Source of the DNA: Spirochaetota bacterium
Lineage (GTDB): Bacteria; Spirochaetota; Spirochaetia; SZUA-6
Length of the DNA stretch: 64,000 nucleotides
Direction: 5' to 3'
Assembly (NCBI GenBank): GCA_013151965.1
Contig: JAADHF010000042.1
Span: 1 to 64,000, forward strand
Shown here: piece by piece, positions 51,459-61,825 of the stretch
Layout: each line of letters starts with the position of its first letter
Position numbering within the stretch: position 1 is the first letter of the stretch
Translations under genes and position numbers: made by a program
The notes under the pieces: generated by a model
What the model saw: the letters and a program-made list of their open reading frames with translations, nothing else
The model's database searches: none
What the model was told of the DNA's origin: nothing

Positions 51459-54400
51459 ATGAGGCAGACCTTAAAAGTCTCCTTAAGTTTATTAATTACT
51501 CTCGTTGTTTTTGCAGTATTTTTAGTAGTTGCATATACAGGATTCTTTTCTTTTATACAAACAGGATTTTTCCGGCCCAGAGTCCAGGAAGAGTACTCGA
51601 AACAGCTTAAAGCTATTAGCAAAGGAATAGAGGATTATCATAAAAGAAATATAGAGAGGTTCTCCCCTGTTGCCGGACAGGATTTTGTAAGCCGTGCATT
51701 TTTAACACAGCAGAGTGAAGAAGATATATTCAGGAGAGAGAATTTTTTTGGAAAATTATTAGAGAATTTTACAAATCTTCAATTTGTCCGCTTTATTGGC
51801 AAAGAAGGTAAAAAAATTCATTTCAGTACTTTGAATTCTGATATAAGAAAACAGAACAGATATAGAAAAGTCTATTATAACTTAAATGATACAGGCAGCA
51901 GTATTCCAGGTCCTAAACTGGTAACAAAACCTGAAGAAAAATACAAAGTTATAATTGACGGTAAAAATCAACGTTTTATCTATTCGCTTCCTGTAGTTGA
52001 TAAATATAAGGTGTATAGAGGTTCTATCCTATTCTATGTCTCCAGGGTTGATCTTGATGACTATTTAATTAATTTTCCTGGTTTGAGTTTCAGAGGTGCA
52101 TCTCTTATAGATAATACAGGGATTGTTGTAAATTTTCCAGGAGGAGAAGCGGCTAATCTTAGAAGTGCTTTTGAATCTTTCTGGAAATCGAGTGATTTCA
52201 ATAATTCTATGATTGTTCCTTTCTCCCTTAAAAACAAAGATGGTAATTCGGTTAAATATCTTTTATTTACGGAACAGACAGATTCCTTCGGGAAAGTAGG
52301 TCTGCTGGTCCCTGTTGATCGTTTCGAAATCCAGTTCTGGATGAAAATCATTCTTTCCGGATCATTATTCATGACATTATTTCTTTTTATCTATTTGATT
52401 TTTAATCTTCGTCAGGATCCAATGGTAATACTTTCGGAAAGAATAAAGAGATTTCAGATTGAATTTTTACAGGAGTTTATTGAGAATAAGGAAAAATTAA
52501 ACTGGCAGAAATGGCATCGTGAATTGACGTTGAAAAGAAATGATGTAAAGGGAAGAATAAAGCAGGGTATTGGTAGAATATCCGGAAATAAGGTAAAAGA
52601 AGTTGATGATATTATAGATAGAAGCTGGGATGAGATTATTTCGATTATAGGCCGAAAAGTGGAAGAGGCGCCTAAAGAAGAATCTGCAGATCTTAAGCGA
52701 ATAGAGGAGATGATTCAGCGGGCACTTGCAAACGGACGTTTCGTTGTTCCGGCTGCAAAGGAAACGGTAAAGTCTCCGGTACTGCCTGAGAGGCAGAGAC
52801 AGGCGGTACAGGTTGAGGAAATTGATGAACGTGAAGTCGAAGAAGTCGAGGAGCTGGAAGAGGCCGAAGAAGCCGAACCTGCCGGGGAAGCTATGGAGGC
52901 CGTACAGGTAGAAGAAGTCGAAGAAGCAGAGGAAGTTTCAGAAGTCGAAGAGCTGGAAGAAGTCGAAGAAGTAGAGGAGGCTGGAGAAGTTGAAGCAGCC
53001 GAAGAAGTCGAGGAGCTGGAAGAGGCCGAAGAAGGCGAACACCTGCCGGGGAAGCTATGGAGGCGGTACAGGTAGAAGAGGTCGAAGAAGCGGAAGCGAT
53101 CGAAGAAGTCGAAGAGCTGGAAGAGGTGGAAGAGGCGGAGGAAGTTTCAGAAGTCGAAGAAGTAGAGGAGGCTGGAGAAGTTGAAGCAGCCGAAGAAGTC
53201 GAGGAGCTGGAAGAGGCCGAAGAAGGCGAACCTGCCGGGGAAGCTATGGAGGCGGTACAGGTAGAAGAAGTCGAAGAAGCAGAGGAAGTTTCAGAAATCG
53301 AAGAAGTCGAGGAGCCGGAAGAGGCGGAGGAAGTTTCAGAAATCGAAGAACTTGAGGAGGCTGGAGAAGTTGAAGCAGCCGAAGAAGTCGAGGAGTTGGA
53401 AGAGGCCGAAGAAGGCGAACCTGCCGGGGAAGCTATGGAGGCGGTACAGAGAGCTGGAATCTATAGATGAAACGGGTGAAGATAATGAACTGGAAGAATT
53501 AGAGGTGATACCCGAGATAACCGAATTACCTCCGGAGCCTGTGGAAGAGGAAGATATAGAAGAACTTCCGGTTTTAGAAGAGCAGACTGCGGATGAGAGT
53601 CCGGAAAAGATAGAAGAAAAAGTAAGTAAGGAAGGTTATACGGCTATGAAAGATAGGAATCAGGAATATACAGAACATGACGAGGAAAAACCTATCGAAG
53701 GAATTTCCGGCAAAAACGGGAAAGAACCTGTCTCAGAAGAAGCGGATAAGGAAGCGGGAAAACCAAAAGAAACAGAGGATATTGCAGAAATTGACGAGGG
53801 AGAGGAAGTCGAGGAGCTTGAATCCGTAGATGAAACAGAATTGGAAGAATTGACTGAGGCGGAGGACCTCGAGGAATTAACGGAAGAGGTAAAAACATGG
53901 TCTTCGGAGGAAGAATCTTCCGATCTGGATGAGCTTTTAAAAAATGGTAAAATCAATACTTATACGATAGAAGAAATAAAAGAATTAGTGGAAAAGTATA
54001 AACATGCTATTGTAGTTGAAAACGGGGTATTCAGGATAAAAGAGGAATTATTCGATTCCGAAAAAGAAAAGGTTAATAATACGGGGAAGAGAGATTCGGA
54101 TGAAAAAAAAGGTGCCGACAAAGCCGGAAGTGATTTTATCAGCATAGATGATTTATTCGGTGATAAGGAAACAGAAGATCTTTTTAAGGACGTGGACGGT
54201 TATGGAGAACATAACAGACAGGACCTTAAGAGAAGACAGAATAGGATTAAGATACTTCCGTTAATAGATAATGGAATAGACTGGGATGAATATTTGAAAT
54301 TTTACGATCATTCCTTCAGCGAGATCACACAGGTCAAAGCACTTGTAGAGGTTTCACGAAGTGTGCAGGCTGTAAGCTGCGCTATTATGATAAAAAAGGA

Positions 54401-54707
54401 TGAGTATTTTGTCCCCGATATAACAATCGGTTTATCGGCGAAAAGTCAGCAGATGTTCCGGATATCCGAAAATGATTCCTTTGCCGAACATTTTATCACG
54501 AATAAGTTAACGGTTATTTGTAATGAATACCTTAAGGATGTAAAGTATTTTTCAGGAAAGTTTTCGAACGAAGACAAACCATATTTTAAAAGGGCGATAT
54601 TCTTTCCTGCCGTTTATAAAGCAGGTGAGGCCTTGTTATTCTTTGCATTTTCCAGGGATGATGAACTTGATATAAAAGAGCTGATAAATCGTTTTAACAT
54701 CGTTTAG
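51459..54707 (+). CDS. Two-TM sensor-like protein with acidic repeats and C-terminal GAF-like domain; reading frame broken twice in the repeats (ORFs 51459..53075, 53057..53470, 53352..54707)
   Basis: N-terminal TM, extracytoplasmic Cache-like region, second TM (IILSGSLFMTLFLFIYLIF), Glu-rich repeats in three overlapping ORFs, C-terminal domain KILPLIDNGIDWDEYLKFYDHSF...AIMIKKDEYFVPDITIGLS. Confidence 0.65.
52836..53455 (+). repeat. Imperfect long tandem repeats coding Glu-rich segments
   Basis: Block gaagtcgaggagctggaagaggccgaagaaggcgaacctgccggggaagctatggaggcggtacag occurs 4x; ctatgg anchors near 52891, 53055, 53244, 53433. Confidence 0.9.
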
Positions 54708-54752
54708 TTTTTCTGTATCAAAAAGATATATTGTAAATTATATGTTATAATC

Positions 54753-54782
54753 TTGACAAAAGGTGTACTATTTCATTAGAAT
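54753..54782 (+). promoter_or_regulatory. Predicted promoter upstream of rny
   Basis: TTGACA-N18-TAGAAT. Confidence 0.55.
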
Positions 54783-54811
54783 ACAAATAAATATTTTGGT
54801 GGAGGAAGATT

Positions 54812-56341
54812 ATGGGCAGAATACTTTTAATTGTTCTTCCTCTAACCGGTTTGTTTCTAGGTTGGATTATTAGATGGCTTTATGCCAGATTTCAACTTTC
54901 ATCTTCCGAACAGAAGGCTTCCAGGATTATCCAGGAAGCGGTAAAGGAAGCTGCGGCTAAGAAACGTGAAGCGTTATTAGAAAGCAAAGATCAGCTGATC
55001 AGAGAAAAAAATCAGCTGGAAAGAGAAACCAGAGAGAGAAGAAACGAATTACAAAGATTTGAAAGAAGACTTGTACAGAAAGAAGAAAACCTAGAGAGGC
55101 GGATAGACTCTCTCGAGAAACAAGAGAGGGAATTCACAAACCGGCAGAGGTCATTAGAAAAAAGACAAACTGTTTTATTAGAAGAAGAGAAAAAGTGGGT
55201 AAAGGAACTCGAGCGTATTTCCGGTTTATCAGTTGATGATGCGAAAAAATTATTGATTCAGAGCCTGGAAAATGAAGCGCGGCATGATGCTCAGGTTACG
55301 ATTAACCTGATAGAGCAGGAAGCACAGAGAACTGCTGAAAAAAAGAGCAGAGAAGTATTGATCTCAACAATTCAAAGAATTGCGACAGAGGTCAGTTCCG
55401 AAGTAAGTGTAACAACGGTGAGTCTTCCCAATGATGAAATGAAGGGAAGAATAATCGGGCGCGAAGGAAGAAATATACGTACTCTGGAAACATTAACGGG
55501 GGTTGATATAATAATCGACGATACTCCCGAAGCTGTTGTTGTTTCCTGTTTTGATCCGATAAGGAAGGAGATTGCCCGGGTCTCACTGGATAGGTTGATA
55601 TCCGACGGGAGAATTCATCCTGCCAGAATCGAGGAGATTGTCCAGAAAGTTACGAAAGAGATAAGTCAGACAATCTATGAAGAGGGGGAACGGGTACTTT
55701 TCGAATTGGGTATACATGGAATGAGTCCGGAAGGAGTCCGGGCTCTCGGAAGGCTGCACTTTAGAACGAGTTATGGTCAGAATGTTTTAAATCATTCAAA
55801 GGAAGTTGCTATTATCGCTGCAGCTTTAGCGTCGGAAGTGGGAGCGGATATAGAGCTCGCAAAACGTTCCGCTCTTTTGCACGATATAGGTAAGGGTGTA
55901 GAGACGAGCGGAGACGGGAGTCATGTGGAAGCCGGTATGGAGCTTGCCCGTAAACTTGGTGAGGATTCGAAGGTAATTAATGCAGTAGGAGCTCATCATA
56001 ACGATATTGAACCGGAAAGCCTGGAGGCTGTTATAGTTCAGATAGCGGATGCTATTTCCGCTGCCCGTCCGGGGGCACGCAGAGAAACTCTGGATAATTA
56101 TCTTAAACGGCTGGAGAGCCTTGAGAAAATATCGGAAGGTTTTGAGGGCGTGGATAAGGCCTATGCAATACAAGCCGGCAGAGAGGTTCGTATACTCGTT
56201 AATAATGAAGCGGTGGATGATGTGGAAGCTAAGGAACTTGCAAAGAAAATAGCTAAGAAAATAGAGAGTGAACTAAAATATCCGGGAAGAATAAAAGTCA
56301 CTATCATTCGAGAGACGAGAATTGTTGAGTATGCTCGTTAG
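54812..56341 (+). CDS. rny: Ribonuclease Y
   Basis: N-terminal TM, coiled coil, KH (GRIIGREGRNIRTLETLTGVDIIIDDTPE), HD (ALLHDIGKGVE). Confidence 0.97.
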   Translation: MGRILLIVLPLTGLFLGWIIRWLYARFQLSSSEQKASRIIQEAVKEAAAKKREALLESKDQLIREKNQLERETRERRNELQRFERRLVQKEENLERRIDSLEKQEREFTNRQRSLEKRQTVLLEEEKKWVKELERISGLSVDDAKKLLIQSLENEARHDAQVTINLIEQEAQRTAEKKSREVLISTIQRIATEVSSEVSVTTVSLPNDEMKGRIIGREGRNIRTLETLTGVDIIIDDTPEAVVVSCFDPIRKEIARVSLDRLISDGRIHPARIEEIVQKVTKEISQTIYEEGERVLFELGIHGMSPEGVRALGRLHFRTSYGQNVLNHSKEVAIIAAALASEVGADIELAKRSALLHDIGKGVETSGDGSHVEAGMELARKLGEDSKVINAVGAHHNDIEPESLEAVIVQIADAISAARPGARRETLDNYLKRLESLEKISEGFEGVDKAYAIQAGREVRILVNNEAVDDVEAKELAKKIAKKIESELKYPGRIKVTIIRETRIVEYAR

Positions 56342-56358
56342 GAAGGATATGTTATAAA

Positions 56359-57153
56359 TTGCCGTCATTGTTAAGAGCTCTTATTTTGGGAGATGTAATA
56401 GGGCAGCCTGGGTGCAGGGCTTTATTTATCGGATTAAAACAGATAGTAAAGAATACAAAAGCGGATGTTGTAATTGTAAATGGTGAAAATGCAGCGGATG
56501 GGTACGGACTTACCCCCGAACTTGCCGACGGTTTGTTCCAGTCCGGAGTCGATGTTATAACATCCGGTAATCATATCTGGCAAAAGGATGAGATATATCC
56601 GATGCTGGAATCGGAAAACCGGCTTCTGCGTCCGGAGAATTATCCTAATGGAGTTTCGGGAAAAGGTCACTGTATAATCGAAAAAGCGGGGGAAAAAGTT
56701 GCAGTTCTTAATCTGGAGGGGAGAGTTTATCTTTCTAATATACGGTGTCCCTTCAGAGTCGGGAAGGAAATTGTAAACAGGCTGCAGAATACTACTAATA
56801 TAATAATTCTGGATTTTCATGCGGAATGGCCCGAGGAAAAGGAAGCTCTTGCTATTTATCTAGACGGTAAAGTCTCTGCTGTAGTCGGCACGCATACCCA
56901 TGTTCAGACAGCGGATGAAAGAATATTACCGGGAGGAACCGGATATATTACGGATATAGGAATGACGGGACCGGCAGAAAGCGTTATAGGCATGAGAATT
57001 GAAACCGCAATCAGAAGAGGACTTACTCAGATGCCCTTGAAATTGGAAGTGGAAGATGAACCGGTGGAAATATGCGGAGTACTGCTTGAAATTGATAAAA
57101 CAACAGGTAAAACACGGTCTTTAAAGAGAATTCGTAAAAAATCTTTGATTTGA
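56359..57153 (+). CDS. ymdB: YmdB-family metallophosphoesterase (TTG start)
   Basis: LILGDVIGQPGCRAL, VNGENAADGYGLT, TSGNHIWQKDEI, VVGTHTHVQTADERILPGGTGYITDIGMTGP. Confidence 0.92.
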   Translation: MPSLLRALILGDVIGQPGCRALFIGLKQIVKNTKADVVIVNGENAADGYGLTPELADGLFQSGVDVITSGNHIWQKDEIYPMLESENRLLRPENYPNGVSGKGHCIIEKAGEKVAVLNLEGRVYLSNIRCPFRVGKEIVNRLQNTTNIIILDFHAEWPEEKEALAIYLDGKVSAVVGTHTHVQTADERILPGGTGYITDIGMTGPAESVIGMRIETAIRRGLTQMPLKLEVEDEPVEICGVLLEIDKTTGKTRSLKRIRKKSLI

Positions 57154-57168
57154 TAGTTCAGAAAGAAT

Positions 57169-57969
57169 ATGAGTGAAAGAAAAAAACCGCTTTTGCTTTT
57201 TCTTAAACATAAATATCCGGAAATAGAAAAAAAAGAACTCTATTCTAAAATTCTGTGCGGGGAAATACTGATCAATGGGGATATAGTCAATAATCCCCAT
57301 GAACATGTTTCCTGTTCGAGTTCTGTTGTTTTTAAAGTTAAGAAAAACTTTGTTTCCAGAGGCGGAGAAAAACTTGAATATATATTGCATGCCTGGAAAA
57401 TTGATGTTACAGGGGAAACAATACTGGATGCCGGCGCTTCGACCGGCGGGTTTACAGACTGTCTTTTAAAACATGGTGCTTTAAAAGTTTATGCTGTAGA
57501 TGTGGGGTACAATCAGCTCTCCTTTAAATTACGAAAGGATTCACGGGTTGCTGTTATGGAGCGGGTAAATATAATGTCTTTAAAACGGGAGGATTTTAAT
57601 CCGCTTCCTGATTCAGCAGTTATGGATTTATCTTTCCGTTCTGTCAGGAAAGCCGCTTTCCATGTTTTGAATCTTGTAAAAGGTAAATATATTATTTCTC
57701 TCATCAAGCCTCAATTTGAACTTCTTAATCCGGATATTGGCTTTAACGGTGTTGTTAAGAGTAGAGAAGAGGTTTTTGCAATCTTAAAAAGATTAATAAA
57801 GAATCTGTTTGGTGAGGGAGTTTATGTCCATGATATCGGAAAGTCTCCGATACCGGGAAGAAAAGGCAATAGGGAGTATTTTTTTAAGCTCTCTTTAAAT
57901 TCCGGTAGTACCATATCTGATATTAGGGAAAAATTACAATTCATCGTTTTCGAAGGTTTCACGGGTTAG
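57169..57969 (+). CDS. tlyA: TlyA-family rRNA 2'-O-methyltransferase/hemolysin
   Basis: S4-like N-terminus, FVSRGGEKLEYIL, LDAGASTGGFTDCLLKHGALKVYAVDVGYNQL. Confidence 0.92.
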   Translation: MSERKKPLLLFLKHKYPEIEKKELYSKILCGEILINGDIVNNPHEHVSCSSSVVFKVKKNFVSRGGEKLEYILHAWKIDVTGETILDAGASTGGFTDCLLKHGALKVYAVDVGYNQLSFKLRKDSRVAVMERVNIMSLKREDFNPLPDSAVMDLSFRSVRKAAFHVLNLVKGKYIISLIKPQFELLNPDIGFNGVVKSREEVFAILKRLIKNLFGEGVYVHDIGKSPIPGRKGNREYFFKLSLNSGSTISDIREKLQFIVFEGFTG

Positions 57970-58677
57970 GGGTTTCCCTATATAAACACCTTCGGGACCA
58001 AGGTATTCCACCTTCTTCCCGTTAATGAGTATCTGAACTTTTGTAATATTAGTAAATTCGGTTGTTGTATAGACAATCTGTTTAAGTTGTGTTTTTAAAC
58101 CCTGAATCCCAAGTGAATTAAAGCGGAAATTTTCTGTAAAATCAAGATAGGCAGTATCATCCTTAACGTAAATATTTAAAAGTTTTGTGTTTTTAGGTAT
58201 CAAAGTTATAAAGCCTCTATTTAACTCCGCAGAATCAGGGCCCTGCAGAAGAGTTTTTATTGTCTGTCTAAGCGGTGAGTCTTTATATTTTATATTTTTT
58301 ATTTCTCCTTTGAGTCCTATTTTGCCGTTTTTTTCTACTAATGCAAAAAAGATACGGGCCTTTCTTAAGCTGTATTTCTCCTTTTTAAGGTTGGAGGAAG
58401 TTTTGTTTTCCGTATTTTTCTCTTTATTAGACGGGGCTACTGTAATTGTTACCTGTTCCTTGCCGGATGATTGCTGTTTAGTTTCCGGCTTTGCTTTTTC
58501 TGCTTTTTTAATTGTTACATCGGGAGGTTTTACAGCTTCTTTTTTAGTGATGGTATTTAGAAAATCTGTTTTATTCAGTATATTTTCTATATTTTTTCTG
58601 TTAAACAGGAAGATGACAATAACGAGGAGTACAAGTGCAACCCAGAATAAACAGCCAAGTGAAGATTTCTTTTTCAT
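57934..58677 (-). CDS. Membrane-anchored GerMN-domain protein
   Basis: N-terminal TM; PLRQTIKTLLQGPDSAELNRGFITLIPKNTKLLNIYVKDDTAYLDFTENF (GerMN); ATG 58677 preferred over ORF start 58701. Confidence 0.82.
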   Translation of the reverse strand: MKKKSSLGCLFWVALVLLVIVIFLFNRKNIENILNKTDFLNTITKKEAVKPPDVTIKKAEKAKPETKQQSSGKEQVTITVAPSNKEKNTENKTSSNLKKEKYSLRKARIFFALVEKNGKIGLKGEIKNIKYKDSPLRQTIKTLLQGPDSAELNRGFITLIPKNTKLLNIYVKDDTAYLDFTENFRFNSLGIQGLKTQLKQIVYTTTEFTNITKVQILINGKKVEYLGPEGVYIGKPLTRETFENDEL

Positions 58678-58754
58678 ATCTTTACTATAATCGGCATACA
58701 CCTTCTATGTATTGATTTGACACCGCTAAAAAAAGCACGTATATTTATAACCAA

Positions 58755-60497
58755 ATGAAAGTATTTCATGGTATTATGGCTTCTCCGGGAATTGCCGCGG
58801 GGAAGGCCTATGTTTTTAAGCAGATAAAGATTTCCATTCCCGAATACAACATAGCTTCACAGGACATCGAAGCGGAAATGTCCAGATTCTTAGAAGCAGT
58901 GGAGAAAGCGACTTTTGAAGTTGAGAACATAAAATTGAATATTAAAGGTAATATGAAGAACGGACAGCAGGAGTTACTGGACAGCCATATCCTGATGATG
59001 AATGATCCTGAATTAAAAGAGAAAATTAATTCAGGATTAAAGAATCAGAAAAAGAATGTGGAGTGGATTCTTATTCAGGTAATCGAAGATATGATAGCAC
59101 AGCTTAAATTATCACAGGATGAATATCTTAACGAAAGAAGCCTGGATTTCAGAGATATGTCCAACAGGATACTGAACCAGCTGCTTTATTTTAAGCAGCC
59201 GTCTCTCTCCGAACTTGACGAGCCTGTAATAATAGTATCACATAATCTTATGCCTTCCGATGCTATCGGTATGCGTAAAGATATGGTAAAGGGTATAGCA
59301 ACGGATGCCGGAGGTAAAACTTCACATACAGCTATTCTTGCAAGATCCCTGGAAATACCGGCTGTTTTAGGCCTGATGGATATTTCCAGATACGTAAAAG
59401 ATGGTGATGATATCATTATTGACGGCAACAGCGGAACGGTTATTGTCGATCCGGATAAAAAAACAGAATCGGGATATAGAACAACGAAAAAGAAGTGGGA
59501 AAAGCATGAAAAAGATCTTTTACAGCTGAACAGGCTGGCGGCAGAAACAAGGGATGGTAAATTAATAAATCTCGAGGCGAATATAGAAATACCCGAAGAA
59601 GTGGATTCTGTTATTATGCACGGTGCTGACGGAGTGGGGCTTTTCCGTTCCGAGTTTCTATATATTCAGCCGAATAAATTTCCCAATGAAGAGGAGCAAT
59701 ACATTGCATATAAATCCGTTCTGCAGAGGCTTAAAGGGAAAACAGTTACAATAAGAACACTCGATCTCGGCGGAGACAAGCGTGTCCCCGGCTTAAACAC
59801 GATAGAAGAAAATAATCCGATTCTTGGATGGAGGGCAATCAGGTTCTGCCTTTCACGTCCGGATATCTTTAAGACTCAGTTAAGGGCTCTGCTCCGGGCA
59901 TCGATATATGGAAATTTAAAAGTAATGTTTCCAATGATTTCCGGGATCGAGGAAGTAGAGCACAGTTTTGAAATTTATGAAGAAGCTAAAGCGGAGCTTA
60001 AAGCGAAAGGCATCGAATATAATGAAAATATTCCCGTGGGGATAATGATAGAAATACCGTCTGCAGCGGTAACGACGGATATACTTGCGAAGAAGGTGGA
60101 CTTTTTTTCCATAGGTACAAATGATCTTATACAATATACAGTTGCTGTGGACAGGGGTAATGAGCGTATTGCATATTTATACGAACCTTTTCATCCGGGT
60201 GTACTTCGTCTTATTCAGCTTACCATAGTAAACGGACATAAACAGGGAATCCCTGTTGGTATGTGCGGTGAAATGGCCAGTGACCCTCTTGCTACAGTAA
60301 TACTGATCGGAATGGGTCTGGATGAGTTCAGTATGAGTGCTATCAGTATTCCCGGGATTAAGAGAATAATAAGATCAATAAATGTACTTGATGCGGAGGA
60401 AGTGGTGGGTAATATTATGGAGATGAGATCATACTCTGAGATATCAGAATATGTAAAAAAATGGATGAGGAATTACTTTGATTTCGAAACATATTAA
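58755..60497 (+). CDS. ptsI: Phosphoenolpyruvate-protein phosphotransferase (EI)
   Basis: TDAGGKTSHTAILARSLEIPAVLG active-site His region; GVGLFRSEFLY; MCGEMASDP. Confidence 0.96.
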   Translation: MKVFHGIMASPGIAAGKAYVFKQIKISIPEYNIASQDIEAEMSRFLEAVEKATFEVENIKLNIKGNMKNGQQELLDSHILMMNDPELKEKINSGLKNQKKNVEWILIQVIEDMIAQLKLSQDEYLNERSLDFRDMSNRILNQLLYFKQPSLSELDEPVIIVSHNLMPSDAIGMRKDMVKGIATDAGGKTSHTAILARSLEIPAVLGLMDISRYVKDGDDIIIDGNSGTVIVDPDKKTESGYRTTKKKWEKHEKDLLQLNRLAAETRDGKLINLEANIEIPEEVDSVIMHGADGVGLFRSEFLYIQPNKFPNEEEQYIAYKSVLQRLKGKTVTIRTLDLGGDKRVPGLNTIEENNPILGWRAIRFCLSRPDIFKTQLRALLRASIYGNLKVMFPMISGIEEVEHSFEIYEEAKAELKAKGIEYNENIPVGIMIEIPSAAVTTDILAKKVDFFSIGTNDLIQYTVAVDRGNERIAYLYEPFHPGVLRLIQLTIVNGHKQGIPVGMCGEMASDPLATVILIGMGLDEFSMSAISIPGIKRIIRSINVLDAEEVVGNIMEMRSYSEISEYVKKWMRNYFDFETY

Positions 60498-61815
60498 AAA
60501 ACGTCCTTTTACCGTTGCAATTGTAGGAAGGCCGAATGTCGGGAAATCGACCCTTTTTAACAGATTAATCGGCAGAAGGAGGTCTATTACAGATCCGTTC
60601 CCGGGAGTTACCCGTGATACGGTGGAAGAGGAGCTTACAATAGACGGCAGAAATATCCTTCTGGTAGATACAGGTGGTTTTAAGCTGGAAAGAGAAGAAC
60701 TTGATGATCTCGTTGTAGAAAAAAGCCTTAAAGCTGCAGAGGAATCCGATTTAATACTTCTTCTTGTTGATATTAATGAAATTACCGGTGAAGATTATCA
60801 TTTTATTGAGTTTTTAAGGAAATACGAAGATAAAGTGGTTCTGATAGCAAACAAGGCTGATAATGAAAAAAAGGAGTATGCTGTCTGGGAACTTTACAGT
60901 TTCGGTTTTAAAGAAGTTATACCGGTTTCGGCGGTTCATGGAAAAAATATGGATAAAGTAAATTCGGTAATTATTAATGCAGCGGATAAAACCGGAAGCA
61001 ATGTTGAGCATGATACCGCTTCTGATGTTAAAATTATCAGGATTGCAATTCTCGGAAAACCTAATACCGGAAAATCAACACTTTTAAACTATCTGCTGGG
61101 TGAGGAAAAATCAATTGTTTCCGATATTCCGGGCACTACACGGGACACGATAAACGGCATCTTTAACTACAAAACATTTACCTTCGAGGTTGTAGATACG
61201 GCCGGCATAAGAAGAAAGAGTAAGGTAAAGGATTCGGTTGAATATTATTCCGTTAACCGGGCGATTAAGACGATAGAGAGATCGGATATTGTATATCTGC
61301 TGATCGATTCCGTAGATGGGTTAACCGAGCAGGATAAAAAAATAGCATCTCTTGTAATAAAAAAGGGGAGCGGAATTATCCTTGTATTAAACAAGTGGGA
61401 CAGGGTTAAAAAAGTTTCAAATCAACTTCGCGCGGTTACGGACAGGGTACGCTTCCTCTTCCCTGTTCTGCATTTTGCGCCTTTAGTTACGACATCGGCG
61501 ATTAACGGCGAAGGTGTCGAGCATCTTCTGGATGTTTCTCTTAAAGTCTGGGATCAGCTTAACAAAAGGGTGGACACAGCACAGTTTAACCAGGCATTGC
61601 AGAAATGGTTAACAGAGTATCAGCTTCCGGTACGGGGTAAGAATATCAAAATTCGGTATGCCACACAGGTGGAAATTAATCCGGTTAAATTTGTCTTTTT
61701 TGTCAATAACATGAGGGGTTATCCGTCCCGTTATACGAGGTATATAGAGAATAAAATAAGGAAAGTGTTTGGTTTTTCCCTTATACCCATTCATATTGAT
61801 TTAAGACAGAATTAA
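60478..61815 (+). CDS. der: GTPase Der (EngA), start overlaps ptsI
   Basis: Two GTPase domains: GRPNVGKSTLFNRL and GKPNTGKSTLLNYL; C-terminal KH-like domain. Confidence 0.97.
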   Translation: MISKHIKKRPFTVAIVGRPNVGKSTLFNRLIGRRRSITDPFPGVTRDTVEEELTIDGRNILLVDTGGFKLEREELDDLVVEKSLKAAEESDLILLLVDINEITGEDYHFIEFLRKYEDKVVLIANKADNEKKEYAVWELYSFGFKEVIPVSAVHGKNMDKVNSVIINAADKTGSNVEHDTASDVKIIRIAILGKPNTGKSTLLNYLLGEEKSIVSDIPGTTRDTINGIFNYKTFTFEVVDTAGIRRKSKVKDSVEYYSVNRAIKTIERSDIVYLLIDSVDGLTEQDKKIASLVIKKGSGIILVLNKWDRVKKVSNQLRAVTDRVRFLFPVLHFAPLVTTSAINGEGVEHLLDVSLKVWDQLNKRVDTAQFNQALQKWLTEYQLPVRGKNIKIRYATQVEINPVKFVFFVNNMRGYPSRYTRYIENKIRKVFGFSLIPIHIDLRQN

Positions 61816-61825
61816 TAATCAGTTC

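Noticed and set aside
52990-53184. Arg/Gly-rich 64-aa ORF (GGTGRRGRRSGSD...)
   Set aside because: Third frame of the Glu repeat region; no SD and no independent coding signal.
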